Positions 25,293 through 34,170 are shown, counted from the stretch's first letter. The stretch is DNA of 64,000 bases from an uncultured Eubacteriales bacterium (GCA_934525065.1 CAKSYX010000004.1:43330-107329), one strand, 5' to 3'. Translations and numbers: made by a program. The notes: generated from the letters alone by a model not told the origin.

Positions 25293-25934
25293 ATGAAAAA
25301 AAGAAAAGTGATCATCACAGCGGTTCTTCTTGTGCTCAGCTTTGCGTGCGCTCTCGCCGTTTCAGCTGTTGACAGCGCAGTTACTCCGTTGATTCCGATT
25401 GAAAAAAACAGGACTTATTATTCCTATTACAACACCAAAAGCGGAAAGGGCTCGGTTGCGTTTTGCCTTGACAACAAGTTCACCGCTTTCGGCAAAACAG
25501 GCGACAATCTTTCAATCTGCACCAAAAACGCAGACGGCGGCTATACGGCCGTGTATTCCGTTGACAAAAGTGCCGTTGACGTTTGGTTTGCAGGAGAGAC
25601 CGAGCTGAAGCTCAAAACGGGCGAAACCGTTTCTTCGCTCCTTGGCGGACTTTCGGGGCTCGGAATCACCGCCGAAAGCGAAAAGACGAACGTTGTGCTC
25701 AATCTCTACGGCCAGAAGCTTACCGCAGGCACGGAGTATTATGTATACATCCCGGCCTACTATTTCGTTGACGAAAACGGAAACGGCAATGAGGGCGGCT
25801 ATGTTTCCCTTGAAAAGGAAAAGTTCAATTCCTATTCCGGAGACCTGCTTTCAGACCTTCAGAATGTTGCCGATGACGTTTATGATTTTGCAATCAGAGG
25901 TTATGAATCCGCCGCCGGACTTCTCGGAAAATAA
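25293..25934 (+). CDS. Secreted protein of the first ECF operon, 213 residues
   Basis: A signal peptide (about residues 1-28) precedes a mostly beta-rich soluble domain with KNRTYYSYYNTKSGKGSVAF, NVVLNLYGQKLTAGTEYYVYIP and an acidic turn DENGNGNEGGYVS. The C-terminal ~30 residues form an amphipathic helix. It is the last gene before a strong terminator, so it may be regulated by the sigma factor upstream or act as its signal. No family recognised. Confidence 0.78.
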   Translation: MKKRKVIITAVLLVLSFACALAVSAVDSAVTPLIPIEKNRTYYSYYNTKSGKGSVAFCLDNKFTAFGKTGDNLSICTKNADGGYTAVYSVDKSAVDVWFAGETELKLKTGETVSSLLGGLSGLGITAESEKTNVVLNLYGQKLTAGTEYYVYIPAYYFVDENGNGNEGGYVSLEKEKFNSYSGDLLSDLQNVADDVYDFAIRGYESAAGLLGK

Positions 25935-25957
25935 TATTTGCTTTCTCACACATCCTT

Positions 25958-26006
25958 AAAGACACCGCATGGCTGTTTCAAAACGGCTGTGCGGTGTCTT
26001 TTCTTT
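25958..26006 (+). terminator. Terminator of the first ECF operon
   Basis: AAAGACACCGCA (25958-25969) pairs perfectly with TGCGGTGTCTTT (25990-26001), then T-rich sequence. Confidence 0.9.
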
Positions 26007-26068
26007 ATGTTTGCATCAGTTGGGCATATTACATAGATATTGCGCCGAGATTTTGTTGCTTTTAATAA

Positions 26069-26098
26069 TTGATAATATTTACCTGTTTATGATAGAAT
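26069..26098 (+). promoter_or_regulatory. Promoter of the giant surface protein gene
   Basis: TTGATA (26069-26074), an 18-base spacer and TAGAAT (26093-26098), with ACGGAGG and ATG 26148 downstream. Confidence 0.6.
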
Positions 26099-26147
26099 GT
26101 ATATGACTAACTTTGCCTTGGCAAAATCATGAACGGAGGTAATACAT

Positions 26148-29100
26148 ATGAAAAAGCATCATGCAAAAAAATCACTCTCGCTCTTTCTTGCGTTACTCAT
26201 GCTGATAACGGCTGTTCCTTTGACGGCTGTTCCGGCTGCCGCAGCGGGAGGAATGCAGTATCAAAGCGGCGTTGCGGTCATTTCCTCAAATGGAGGAAGA
26301 CATGACGGAAATGCCAAATCGTTTACCATTTGCAGCGACGGAGCAAGAGACCAAACGTCAATCGGTTTTATTGATTATGATATTTCCGGTCTTAAGTATC
26401 CCGTTGAAAATGCAAGGCTGGATATTTCCGGAAAAAACTCAGGTAACAGCAACTACAACGGCGAAGCCTTCCTTGAGATTTTCTCAATCAGCCCGAACAA
26501 CAGACCCGGTGTAAGCGGGGCAACAAACAGCTTCTTTGACAATATTTTCGGTTCAAAATTCGAGGCTAACAGTTATATCAGTGCCAACAACGCCAAAGCC
26601 GCAATCGGCGTTTTGAATCAGCCTGCACTTGCGGTGATGAGAAGCAAGGACATGGATAACAACCAAACAAAATGGTACGGCTTTAATATTACAGAGGCGG
26701 TCAACAACGCCCTGAAGGCCGGGCAGAAAAAGCTTTGCCTTGCCTTCCTCAACCCGAGGTCATATAAAGGCAATCCCTCTTGGTCTGACATTACCGTTTA
26801 TTACGGCAACGCAGGCCTTGCCTACACCGAAGCCGGAACAAAGGAAGCTGCACTTTCAAAGGGAACTGCGCTTTATGGCAGCGATGGCGGAAATCCAAGA
26901 GGAACCGAAAGCAGGCTCACCGTTTGCAACGACGGAGCACAGAACAACACAGTTGCGTCTTTCCTTAAGTTTGACATTTCAAGCATTTCTGCAAACGCGG
27001 CAAGTGTTTCGCTCAACACAACCGTTTCGGTTGCGGGCAGCTCAAACCCAAACGCATATGCCGAGGTTTACAGTGTAAAGCCCTCAAAGTACCCGACAAG
27101 CGGCAATGAATGGCAGATAATGAATAATTTTGGCAAAATTCTCGGTTCGGGCGGTGCAAATGCTTATAGCACTGCAAAGACTTATTTCTCTGATTTGATG
27201 GATAAAGTCGGAACGATTACAACAAAACAAACCGGAAGCGTTTCCATTGATGTCACCTCAGCCGTTCAAAAGGCAAAAAGTGCCGGTCAAACGGAGCTTT
27301 GCCTTATGCTCATAAATCCTGAAAGCTATAACAACGGAAGCAATGGCTGGTCGGATATTTATATCAATCCTCAGCAGACAAAGCTTACTTACAGCGAAAC
27401 GTCAAACGTCAACGCCTACGGTGATTTCAACGCAGGAAAGTATTATGTTAAGCTTGTTACCGAAATCAGAAATAACCGTTGGTGGAACAACCTTATCAAT
27501 GAAGCGTGGATAGGCTTCTATTACAAGCCCAACAACGGAACCGGAGAAGAAGTCCATATTGACATGCCCGTAGCTGCGGGAACTTTTGCTGATCCTAATG
27601 GAGATAAGGTTCTTGAATATGTTCTTGACGGTTTTCCGACCCGCATTGATATTGACTGCGGCGGAATTGCGAACACAAATAATTTTGAATGTTGGCCGAA
27701 GAGCCTTTGGGTAGGCTCGTCCGCCGGAAATTATACTCAGCTCACGGGTTACGACTCGGAGGGTATCTGGAAGCTTGCTTCGCAGGGACAGAATAAACGC
27801 AAAACAGTCATTTGGAATATGCCGAACGCGCAGTACCCCTACGCCACCACCTTCGACTGGAAAAACAGCCCGTCAAACACCTTTGTTCCGAGAAACGATG
27901 AGGCAACCAACACGGTTCTCGGCTCGGTTGTTGCAAAGGATCAGTACGGCGTTGTAATGGGAACGGAATACACAGCCGAAATCAACAAGCTTTCAAAAAA
28001 TAATATTCTGATTTCAAACACCGGCCTTTCAGTTTCAAAAGCCGGCAAGGCGGACTTCACCGTCTCTGTTGCCGAAGGCGCAAAGGTTGCAAACACCGAT
28101 AAATTCAAAGGTCAGCTTGTTGTTAAGGCTGCAACCGCAAATACAACGTATTCAAACACCGCCGGAGAAAAGCTTTTTGAAATTGAGAACCAAAAGGAAC
28201 ACGTTACGATTGACCCGAACAACGGAACGCTTTCAAGGGAAAGGTATGATATCTACTACGGCTCCGCCCTCAATGCCGAAATCAACAAGGCTCTTAATGA
28301 AAACGCCGCATGGCCGCCGACAGGCACACGCGAAGGCTACACCCTTGAGGGAATCTACGGAAAACTAATTGCAGACAAGATTGAAGATACAAAAACAATT
28401 TATAACGATGCAGCATACGAGGCTAGGTGGGCGGTCAATAAATACACCGTTAATTTCCTCGACGCCGACGGAAATGTTTTGACCACTCGAACGGTTGAAT
28501 ACGGAGCCGCCGCAACTGCACCGACTGCCCCGAAAAAGGCTTTCGATGAGACTAACCATTACACCTTTGAAAAGTGGGACACCGATTTTTCAAATGTAAA
28601 AAGCAACCTCACCGTTAGGCCGGTTTATACAACTGAAGCTCATAATTTGCAGCACGATCCCACTCTGGATATCGAAGCCAAATGTGAACAGAACGGACAG
28701 GATTATTATGCTTGCGAGTGCGGATACTACGAATACAAAGACGGTCAGGAGGCACCCGGCCACGACTGGAAGGAAAACAGCAGAGTTTCCGCAACCTGCG
28801 AAAAAGACGGCTCTGTAACATATATCTGCGATAGATGCCGGGCGACCAAAACGGAAGTTCTTTCCGCAACAGGCCATAATTATGTTGAAACCGTTATCAC
28901 TCCGGCAACCTGCGAAACAGACGGACTCAAAAAGTTCTTCTGCTCGAAGTGTAAAAAATATCAGCAGGAAAACGGAAAAGACAAAGAAGAAGTAATCACC
29001 GCTCTCGGCCATGATTGGACAGAATGGGAAATTTCAATTGAGGCAACCTGCGAAAAAGACGGCAGCAGAAAGCGTCTTTGCAAGCGCGACGGCTGCAAAT

Positions 29101-31862
29101 ACAAAACAACCTACTACACCGAAGTCATAAACAAGTCAGGTCATAAGTGGTCGGATGAAATTTTCACCGAAGAATCGACCTGCACCGTGAAGGGCTACAC
29201 TTATAAAAAGTGCACGAACAAAGACTGCACCGCAACTTATAAAATCGCTGACCTCCCGCTTGCCGACCACACTCCCGGCGATTGGGAAACTCTTGTTGAA
29301 AATACCTGCACGGCCGACGGAATAGAAATTCAAAGGTGTACTGTTTGCAAAAACGAGGTTAACAGACGAAACACCGAAAAGCTCGGTCACGATTATCAGA
29401 ATTATACACACCATCGTGACGCAACCTGCACCGAGCCTGCAAAGGAAATCGGAACGTGCTCACGCTGCAGTGCAACCGATATAAGAAACAAAGAGGGCAG
29501 CGCACCGCTCGGCCACGACTGGGGCGAGTATGTTTATCAGCACAACGCGACCTGCACCGAGGACGGCGATGAAATTGCAACCTGCAAACGTGAAGGCTGC
29601 ACGGCAAAAGACACACAAAAGAAGGAAAACTCCGCCCTTGGCCACGACTTCAAAGATTATAAGTCTGACAACAATGCAACCTGCGAAGAGGACGGAACCA
29701 AAACCGCAAAGTGCTCACGCTGCGATGCAACAGATACCGTTGCCGATGCAGGCTCAAAGAAAGACCATACTGTTGCAAACTGGACCTCAAACAATGACGC
29801 AACCTGCCAAAAGGACGGAACCAAGCACGGCTTCTGTTCTTCCTGCAACAAGGAGGTCACGGTGACTGATTACGGCAGCAAAAAGCCGCACTCTTTCACA
29901 AATTACCAAAAGGATAAAGACGCAACCTGCCTTGTTGAAGCGAGCGAAATCGCTTCCTGCGACTACGGCTGCGGCACAACCGATATAAGATATGTTGAGG
30001 GCACGAAGGGCGAGCACAAGTTCCCCGATCCGGAAACAGAAGCCGGAAAGTATACCCCGAACAATGACGCAACCTGCAAGCAAAGGGGCACTATGAGCGC
30101 ATACTGCACCGTTTGCAAAAAGGCAAAGAAGACCGTAGAGGATCCGAACTCGGAAATGAAGCATAGAATCGTTTACTGGATCTCAGACGGAAATGCAACC
30201 TGCACCGAGGACGGAACCAAACACGGCAAATGCGTCTATTGCGGCGAGTATAAAGAAGAGAAGGTTCCCGATGAGGGCAGCAGGCTCGGCCACTGGTTCA
30301 GAGATTATAAGTATGACAACAACGCAGCCTGCGAAAATGACGGAACAAGAACCGCAACCTGCGAACGCAAGAACTGCGGCGCAATAGAAACCGTTACCGC
30401 AAAGAACACCGCTCTCGGCCACGATTGGAGCGATTGGGCGTTCACCGAAGGTCAGGACAAAGTTAACTGCACCACCGGCGGAACTCAGGAAAGACACTGC
30501 AAACGTGACGGCTGCAGCAAGACTGAAAACCGCGATGTTGCCGCTCTCGGCCACACCTGGACATGGGTAACCGTTGAAGAAGAGGGCAATGAAGCAGACT
30601 GCGAAAGGGGCTATTACAAAATTAAGGAATGCTCCGTCTGCCACGAAAAGGACGAAGCATCAAAGGTTGAGGTCGCCGGCGGAGCACACAACTATGTTGT
30701 TTCAGAATATGTTGAACCCACCTGCACAAATGAAGGAAAACGTGTTGTTTCCTGCTCTGTTTGCAAAAAGGAATACAGCCGTACCGTTCTTCCGGCAACC
30801 GGACATCTCAATTATTCGCTTGACGAAAATACCGTTAAAGCTCCGACTTGCCTTGAGGAAGGCTACACCGGAGATTATATCTGCGATGTATGCGGCGAAG
30901 TTGCCAAGAATGGCGAAGCTATTCCCGTAAGCAGCGAACATAGCTACACTACTTATGTGATCACGACTCAGGCAACCTGCACTGCGAATGCGATTGAAAC
31001 TGCAAGCTGCTCTGTCTGCGGAAAAGTTCCTGTTACCCGTGAGGTTCCCTCCTCGGCACTCGGCCATTCCTTCACGAACTATGTTGCCGACGGAAACGCA
31101 ACCTGCACCGGCATTGCAACAAAGACCGCGAAGTGCGACCGCTGCGATGCAACCGATACAATTAAGGTATACGGAACCGCTCTCGGCCACGACTGGAGCG
31201 AGTGGAAGACCACCAAGGAAGCCACCTGCGCCGCAAAGGGCGAAGCAGAAAAGCATTGCCTGCGTGAGGGCTGCAGCATTTCGGTAACCAAGGAGCTGCG
31301 CCAGCTCAGCCACACCGAAGGCGAATGGATTACCGATAAGGAGCCGACCTGCGAAGAAACCGGCCATAGATATAAAGAGTGCGCCGGCGGCTGCGGAACA
31401 ATTCTCAGAGAAGAGACGATTCGCGCAAAGGGTCATACCTATGAGATCAGCGAAAACACCGCAACCTGCATTGACGACGGCTTCCTTACCTATAAGTGCA
31501 CCGTCTGTGGGGACACAAAGAACGGCGGCGTTGTTCACGCTCTCGGCCACGAGCGCGGCGAATGGGAAATCGTCAAGGCTCCGACCTGCAAAAAGGAAGG
31601 CAAAAAGCAGGCAAGGTGCACCGTCTGCGGAACAATTCTTGCAACCGAGGTTATTGAAAAGGCGGCTCACGCCGACAATGACGGTGACGGCTATTGCGAT
31701 GAATGCTCGGCAGACATGGGCGACCCGGATTATAACGGAGACTGCGGCTGCATCTGCCATAAGAAGCATCCGTTCATGAAGTTCCTTTATAAGATTCTCC
31801 GTTTCCTTTGGAAGCTCTTCAGAATCAGAAAGACCTGCTATTGCAAGGCTATTCACTATTAA
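26148..31862 (+). CDS. Giant secreted protein: two jelly-roll-like modules, B-repeat, 24 Cys-rich repeats, amphipathic Cys tail
   Basis: 1904 residues. After a signal peptide (1-33) come two related modules (~40-225 and ~230-410), each opening with a G(S)..DGAR/DGAQ..TS.. pattern like carbohydrate-binding DNRLRE-type domains. A longer region contains WWNNLINEAWIGFYY. An InlB B-repeat-like unit (~765-830, YTVNFLDADGNVL..FEKWD) leads to 24 repeats of ~35-45 residues with an ATCxxDG-CxxC-xLGHDW pattern. The end has a Ca-type loop (DNDGDGYCDECSA), CGCICHKKHPF, an aromatic/basic helix and KTCYCKAIHY. There is no LPXTG-type signal. The four-Cys or Cys/His repeats probably form zinc- or disulfide-stabilised rods carrying the binding modules away from the cell. 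Confidence 0.88.
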   Translation: MKKHHAKKSLSLFLALLMLITAVPLTAVPAAAAGGMQYQSGVAVISSNGGRHDGNAKSFTICSDGARDQTSIGFIDYDISGLKYPVENARLDISGKNSGNSNYNGEAFLEIFSISPNNRPGVSGATNSFFDNIFGSKFEANSYISANNAKAAIGVLNQPALAVMRSKDMDNNQTKWYGFNITEAVNNALKAGQKKLCLAFLNPRSYKGNPSWSDITVYYGNAGLAYTEAGTKEAALSKGTALYGSDGGNPRGTESRLTVCNDGAQNNTVASFLKFDISSISANAASVSLNTTVSVAGSSNPNAYAEVYSVKPSKYPTSGNEWQIMNNFGKILGSGGANAYSTAKTYFSDLMDKVGTITTKQTGSVSIDVTSAVQKAKSAGQTELCLMLINPESYNNGSNGWSDIYINPQQTKLTYSETSNVNAYGDFNAGKYYVKLVTEIRNNRWWNNLINEAWIGFYYKPNNGTGEEVHIDMPVAAGTFADPNGDKVLEYVLDGFPTRIDIDCGGIANTNNFECWPKSLWVGSSAGNYTQLTGYDSEGIWKLASQGQNKRKTVIWNMPNAQYPYATTFDWKNSPSNTFVPRNDEATNTVLGSVVAKDQYGVVMGTEYTAEINKLSKNNILISNTGLSVSKAGKADFTVSVAEGAKVANTDKFKGQLVVKAATANTTYSNTAGEKLFEIENQKEHVTIDPNNGTLSRERYDIYYGSALNAEINKALNENAAWPPTGTREGYTLEGIYGKLIADKIEDTKTIYNDAAYEARWAVNKYTVNFLDADGNVLTTRTVEYGAAATAPTAPKKAFDETNHYTFEKWDTDFSNVKSNLTVRPVYTTEAHNLQHDPTLDIEAKCEQNGQDYYACECGYYEYKDGQEAPGHDWKENSRVSATCEKDGSVTYICDRCRATKTEVLSATGHNYVETVITPATCETDGLKKFFCSKCKKYQQENGKDKEEVITALGHDWTEWEISIEATCEKDGSRKRLCKRDGCKYKTTYYTEVINKSGHKWSDEIFTEESTCTVKGYTYKKCTNKDCTATYKIADLPLADHTPGDWETLVENTCTADGIEIQRCTVCKNEVNRRNTEKLGHDYQNYTHHRDATCTEPAKEIGTCSRCSATDIRNKEGSAPLGHDWGEYVYQHNATCTEDGDEIATCKREGCTAKDTQKKENSALGHDFKDYKSDNNATCEEDGTKTAKCSRCDATDTVADAGSKKDHTVANWTSNNDATCQKDGTKHGFCSSCNKEVTVTDYGSKKPHSFTNYQKDKDATCLVEASEIASCDYGCGTTDIRYVEGTKGEHKFPDPETEAGKYTPNNDATCKQRGTMSAYCTVCKKAKKTVEDPNSEMKHRIVYWISDGNATCTEDGTKHGKCVYCGEYKEEKVPDEGSRLGHWFRDYKYDNNAACENDGTRTATCERKNCGAIETVTAKNTALGHDWSDWAFTEGQDKVNCTTGGTQERHCKRDGCSKTENRDVAALGHTWTWVTVEEEGNEADCERGYYKIKECSVCHEKDEASKVEVAGGAHNYVVSEYVEPTCTNEGKRVVSCSVCKKEYSRTVLPATGHLNYSLDENTVKAPTCLEEGYTGDYICDVCGEVAKNGEAIPVSSEHSYTTYVITTQATCTANAIETASCSVCGKVPVTREVPSSALGHSFTNYVADGNATCTGIATKTAKCDRCDATDTIKVYGTALGHDWSEWKTTKEATCAAKGEAEKHCLREGCSISVTKELRQLSHTEGEWITDKEPTCEETGHRYKECAGGCGTILREETIRAKGHTYEISENTATCIDDGFLTYKCTVCGDTKNGGVVHALGHERGEWEIVKAPTCKKEGKKQARCTVCGTILATEVIEKAAHADNDGDGYCDECSADMGDPDYNGDCGCICHKKHPFMKFLYKILRFLWKLFRIRKTCYCKAIHY
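28672..31670 (+). repeat. 24 in-frame Cys-rich coding repeats
   Basis: The protein segment contains 24 successive units with the core [AP]TCxxDGxxxxxCxxC followed 10-20 residues later by LGHDW or a variant. Spacing varies and DNA identity between units is modest, so this is an old protein-level repeat rather than a fresh tandem duplication. Short reused DNA strings such as gcaacctgc and ctcggccac could still allow slippage. Confidence 0.85.
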
Positions 31863-31867
31863 AAGCA

Positions 31868-31901
31868 AAGAGGGCTGCCCGCGTTGGCAGTCCTCTTTTT
31901 T
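31868..31901 (+). terminator. Terminator of the giant surface protein gene
   Basis: AAGAGGGCTGCC pairs with GGCAGTCCTCTT (one G-U pair), then a T-run. Confidence 0.88.
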
Positions 31902-31914
31902 CAAAAGTTGCATT

Positions 31915-31945
31915 TGACTGCCGCTGCAGCACGGCAGTCATTTTT
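31915..31945 (+). terminator. Second hairpin with T-run before the second ECF locus
   Basis: TGACTGCCG (31915-31923) pairs perfectly with CGGCAGTCA (31932-31940), followed by TTTTT. It lies upstream of the ECF promoter and insulates it from readthrough. Confidence 0.75.
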
Positions 31946-31963
31946 ATGACCTTATAGTTTTGG

Positions 31964-31991
31964 TGAGACTTTTTTCGCTTTTTTGCGACTA
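31964..31991 (+). promoter_or_regulatory. ECF-type promoter, probably autoregulatory
   Basis: TGAGAC (31964-31969), 16 bases and CGACTA (31986-31991) follow the known Firmicute ECF pattern TGAAAC-N16-CGTC seen with SigW/X/M/V promoters. It lies 43 bases before a sigma-factor gene, as expected for self-activation. Confidence 0.55.
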
Positions 31992-32033
31992 ATAAGTGAA
32001 AGGCAAAAGAACCTTTCGGAAAGGAGGCAGCCA

Positions 32034-32585
32034 ATGGATAACGGTGCAGGTAGCTACCGCCGTTTTCTTGCCGGTGACGATGAGGGGCTGGCAGAAATAG
32101 TCAGAGAGTATAAGGACGGTCTGATTCTTTATTTAAACGGCTACGTTCGCAATTTGTATATAGCCGAAGAGTTGGCTGAGGACACCTTCTTTCGGCTTAT
32201 TACAAAAAGGCCGAGGTTTTCCCAAAAAAGCTCCTTCAAATCGTGGCTGTATGCAATAGGCCGGAATGTTGCGGTCGATTTTGTCAGGCGTAACTCAAAG
32301 CAGATAAGCGTTTCCGCCGAAGGCATGGAAGTCTTGGGCAAAGAGCTGAGCCTTGAAGAAGCGTACATCCGCGAAGAAAGCAAGGCCGAGGTTTACAAAG
32401 CACTTTCAAAGCTTTCGGTCGATTACAGAAACGTCCTTTGGCTCAGTTTTTTTGAAGGCTTTTCAAACCGCGAGGTTGCAAAGGTGATGAAAAAGAGCGA
32501 CCGTCAGGTAAAGAATCTCCTTTACCGCGCAAAGCAAAGCCTTAGATCAATACTTGAAAAGAAAGGTTTTCATTATGAAAAATAG
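32034..32585 (+). CDS. ECF-type RNA polymerase sigma factor (second locus)
   Basis: 183 residues. Region 2 reads EIVREYKDGLILYLNGYV..AEELAEDTFFRLI..SFKSWLYAIGRNVAVDFVRR and region 4 reads LSVDYRNVLWLSFFEGFSNREVAKVMKKSDRQVKNLLYRAKQSL. Residues 1-15 are short and polar. ATG 32034 follows AAAGGAGGCAGCC. The gene overlaps the next by 11 bases. It differs clearly from the first-locus factor, so the two control separate regulons or form a cascade around the surface protein between them. Confidence 0.93.
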   Translation: MDNGAGSYRRFLAGDDEGLAEIVREYKDGLILYLNGYVRNLYIAEELAEDTFFRLITKRPRFSQKSSFKSWLYAIGRNVAVDFVRRNSKQISVSAEGMEVLGKELSLEEAYIREESKAEVYKALSKLSVDYRNVLWLSFFEGFSNREVAKVMKKSDRQVKNLLYRAKQSLRSILEKKGFHYEK

Positions 32586-33303
32586 CGAAGAAATGTTGAA
32601 CAGCCTGTTTGAACGCAGAGCAGTATATTGCGAAAAGCAAAACCGCAGAAAAAAGGCAATTGCCCGCGCGGCGGTGTCCGTAGGCTGCTTTTGCCTTGTT
32701 GCCGCAGTCGGCTTCGGCCTGTGGCAGAGCAAGCCTGACACCGCCGCTCAGCCGGGAAAAACGTCCGAGAGCACAGCGGCTTCAAGCACTGCAAAAGCAA
32801 AAAGCGCCGATAAAATCGTAATCCAAAAGGTTGACGGCTTTTCGGGCGATGGCAGAAAACTCGCCGGTGAGCTTAATGAAAAGGACTTTGTTGCAATGGA
32901 CAAGGCGTCGCTGACGGCGTATTACGGAACGAATGTGTTCCCCGAAGTTCCCGACGACCTCAAGGAATGGGATGATGAGGAGAACAGCAACGGCATATAC
33001 AGGGAAAACGGCGGAACGGGAAAGGTCTATTACGACACGAGCATTCTGAATTATTCAAACGACGATTTTTCAAGGTCGGTGAACATTGAAGCCGCAAAAA
33101 GCGCGCTGCCCGTTACCGACTGCGCATTTTTCAGCGAGGTTAAAGAAAAGTCGGTCATAAACAAAACCGAAGTTGCAATAGGCAAGGCTGACAACGGATA
33201 TTATTACGCTCAGTTTATGTTCCGCGGTGTCGGTTTTCGGATTATCACCGAAGGACTGGCAGAAAAAGAGGTCGTCAGCGTGATTTCATCGCTGACAAAG
33301 TAA
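32575..33303 (+). CDS. Predicted anti-sigma membrane protein of the second ECF locus
   Basis: 242 residues starting at ATG 32575, inside the sigma-factor stop region (AAAGG 8 bases ahead). The cytoplasmic N-terminus (1-28, SEEMLNSLFERRAVYCEKQ) is followed by a membrane segment (~29-50). The extracellular part has an S/T/A linker, then an alpha/beta domain with ELNEKDFVAMDKASLTAYYG, a central acidic segment, and a C-terminal strand set (YYYAQFMFRGVGFRIITEG). No zinc-binding HxxxCxxC motif is seen. The role is inferred from coupling and topology. It differs entirely from the ankyrin-type partner of the first locus outside the membrane. Confidence 0.78.
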   Translation: MKNSEEMLNSLFERRAVYCEKQNRRKKAIARAAVSVGCFCLVAAVGFGLWQSKPDTAAQPGKTSESTAASSTAKAKSADKIVIQKVDGFSGDGRKLAGELNEKDFVAMDKASLTAYYGTNVFPEVPDDLKEWDDEENSNGIYRENGGTGKVYYDTSILNYSNDDFSRSVNIEAAKSALPVTDCAFFSEVKEKSVINKTEVAIGKADNGYYYAQFMFRGVGFRIITEGLAEKEVVSVISSLTK

Positions 33304-33355
33304 GCTTGCAATAAACAAAGGAGCTGTCGCATTTAGATGCAGAAAGCGTTTTCAT

Positions 33356-33475
33356 GGCTGAAGATAGTCCGGCTCAATATGGTTTTTTAAGGCAAATTTC
33401 CGCCGATACTGCGTTAAAAAGTTTCGCAATGCGTCAGCGAATGGGCAAAAAAAACGCTTAAAAGAGCAAAATTAT
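33356..33475 (-). repeat. Truncated copy of the 36826-37101 element, inverted relative to it
   Basis: From GGCTGAAGA at 33356 the sequence follows the reverse complement of 37101-37020 for about 90 bases: CTCAATRYGGTTTTT, AAGGCAAATTTCCGCCGATACTGCG, then TCGCAATGCGTCAGC. After that the match becomes poor. It therefore represents one end plus one inner hairpin of the full element. Confidence 0.7.
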
Positions 33476-33497
33476 TTTTAGATTCTATCAATAAACA

Positions 33498-33557
33498 AAG
33501 ACTATATTTCATAGGAAGCCTCGGTCTTGATAAGCTTCGTGAAATACAGTCTTTTTC
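33498..33557. terminator. Bidirectional terminator; copy B of the two-copy hairpin family
   Basis: AAAGACTATATTTCA and GTGAAATACAGTCTTT are the same outer arms as at 4753-4812, but the inner stem is GAAGC/GCTTC and the loop sequence is different. It again sits between convergent genes with T-runs on both strands. Confidence 0.8.
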
Positions 33558-33609
33558 TTTTTGTTTTGCTCTTTGGTCTGCGCTAAATGCGACAGTCCCG
33601 TTCTTATAA

Positions 33610-34155
33610 TCACAGTTCAAGGAACATATAGACAAGCTCCTGAAAGCCGTCCGGGCGTTTTTTGAAGCCCTTCGGGTTTCTGCCGTATTCTTTGAACCCT
33701 GCTTTTTTGTACATCGCAATTGCGCGCTCGTTTTCGGCAATAACGCTGAGCTCAAGCTGAACAAAGCCGGCCTTTCTTGCACATTCGATGCAGGAATTCA
33801 AAAGCTCCTTGCCGATTCCGAGACCCCAGAACTCCTTTGCAACGCTTACGCCGAACTCTGCGCGGTGGCGAAGCTTTTCCTTGTTTCCGATCGCTTCAAA
33901 CCCTGCCGTTCCGGCAATTCTTCCGTCAACAAAGGCGAGAATTTCAATTTCGTTTTCGCTTTCCGTCTTTTCCTTGAGAAACTCGCTTTCGTCCTTGGTG
34001 CTCATAAGTCCCTCTTCAGGGTAGGTGAGAAGAAAATCGGTTTCCCCGTGGGTCAAATTGAAGATGTCTGCGCCGGCCTTTCCGTCCGCTTCGTCTCCGT
34101 TTTTGAGAACGCATTCGCGCCCGTCCTTCAGTGTGATTTTTTTATAATATTTCAT
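33610..34155 (-). CDS. GNAT-family N-acetyltransferase
   Basis: 181 residues of the GCN5-related fold. The acetyl-CoA-binding motif A is EFGVSVAKEFWGLGIGKELLNSCIECA (~95-121), with the pyrophosphate loop Q/R-x-x-G-x-G/A represented by FWGLGIG. Motif B follows as LELSVIAENERAIAMYKKAGF. Start at ATG 34155 is set by GGAGGG just upstream. Such enzymes move acetyl from acetyl-CoA to amines of proteins or small molecules; the target is unknown. It lies just downstream of the lysC terminator, so it may have its own weak promoter or depend on readthrough. Confidence 0.9.
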   Translation of the reverse strand: MKYYKKITLKDGRECVLKNGDEADGKAGADIFNLTHGETDFLLTYPEEGLMSTKDESEFLKEKTESENEIEILAFVDGRIAGTAGFEAIGNKEKLRHRAEFGVSVAKEFWGLGIGKELLNSCIECARKAGFVQLELSVIAENERAIAMYKKAGFKEYGRNPKGFKKRPDGFQELVYMFLEL

Positions 34156-34170
34156 TTTCCCTCCATAATT

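Larger units (their letters stand above)
33320..33599. repeat. Composite palindromic intergenic region with CTGTCGCATTTAG ends
   Basis: GGAGCTGTCGCATTTAG (33320-33336) and its near-exact inverted copy CTAAATGCGACAGTCCC (33583-33599) bound the whole gap between convergent genes. Inside are a truncated copy of the 36826-37101 element (33356-33475) and hairpin copy B (33498-33557). AATAAACAAAG also occurs directly twice (33310-33320 and 33490-33500). The ends look like the two arms of a terminator now far apart, which suggests nested insertion. Confidence 0.65.

Noticed and set aside
28672..31670. Possible CRISPR-like regular repeat
   Set aside because: The repetition is in the protein frame with variable unit length and low DNA identity; no spacer-repeat structure exists.
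30702..31913. 403-codon minus-strand frame inside the giant surface gene
   Set aside because: It mirrors the Cys-rich repeats (codon bias leaves the antisense frame open); no start signal or recognisable domain.
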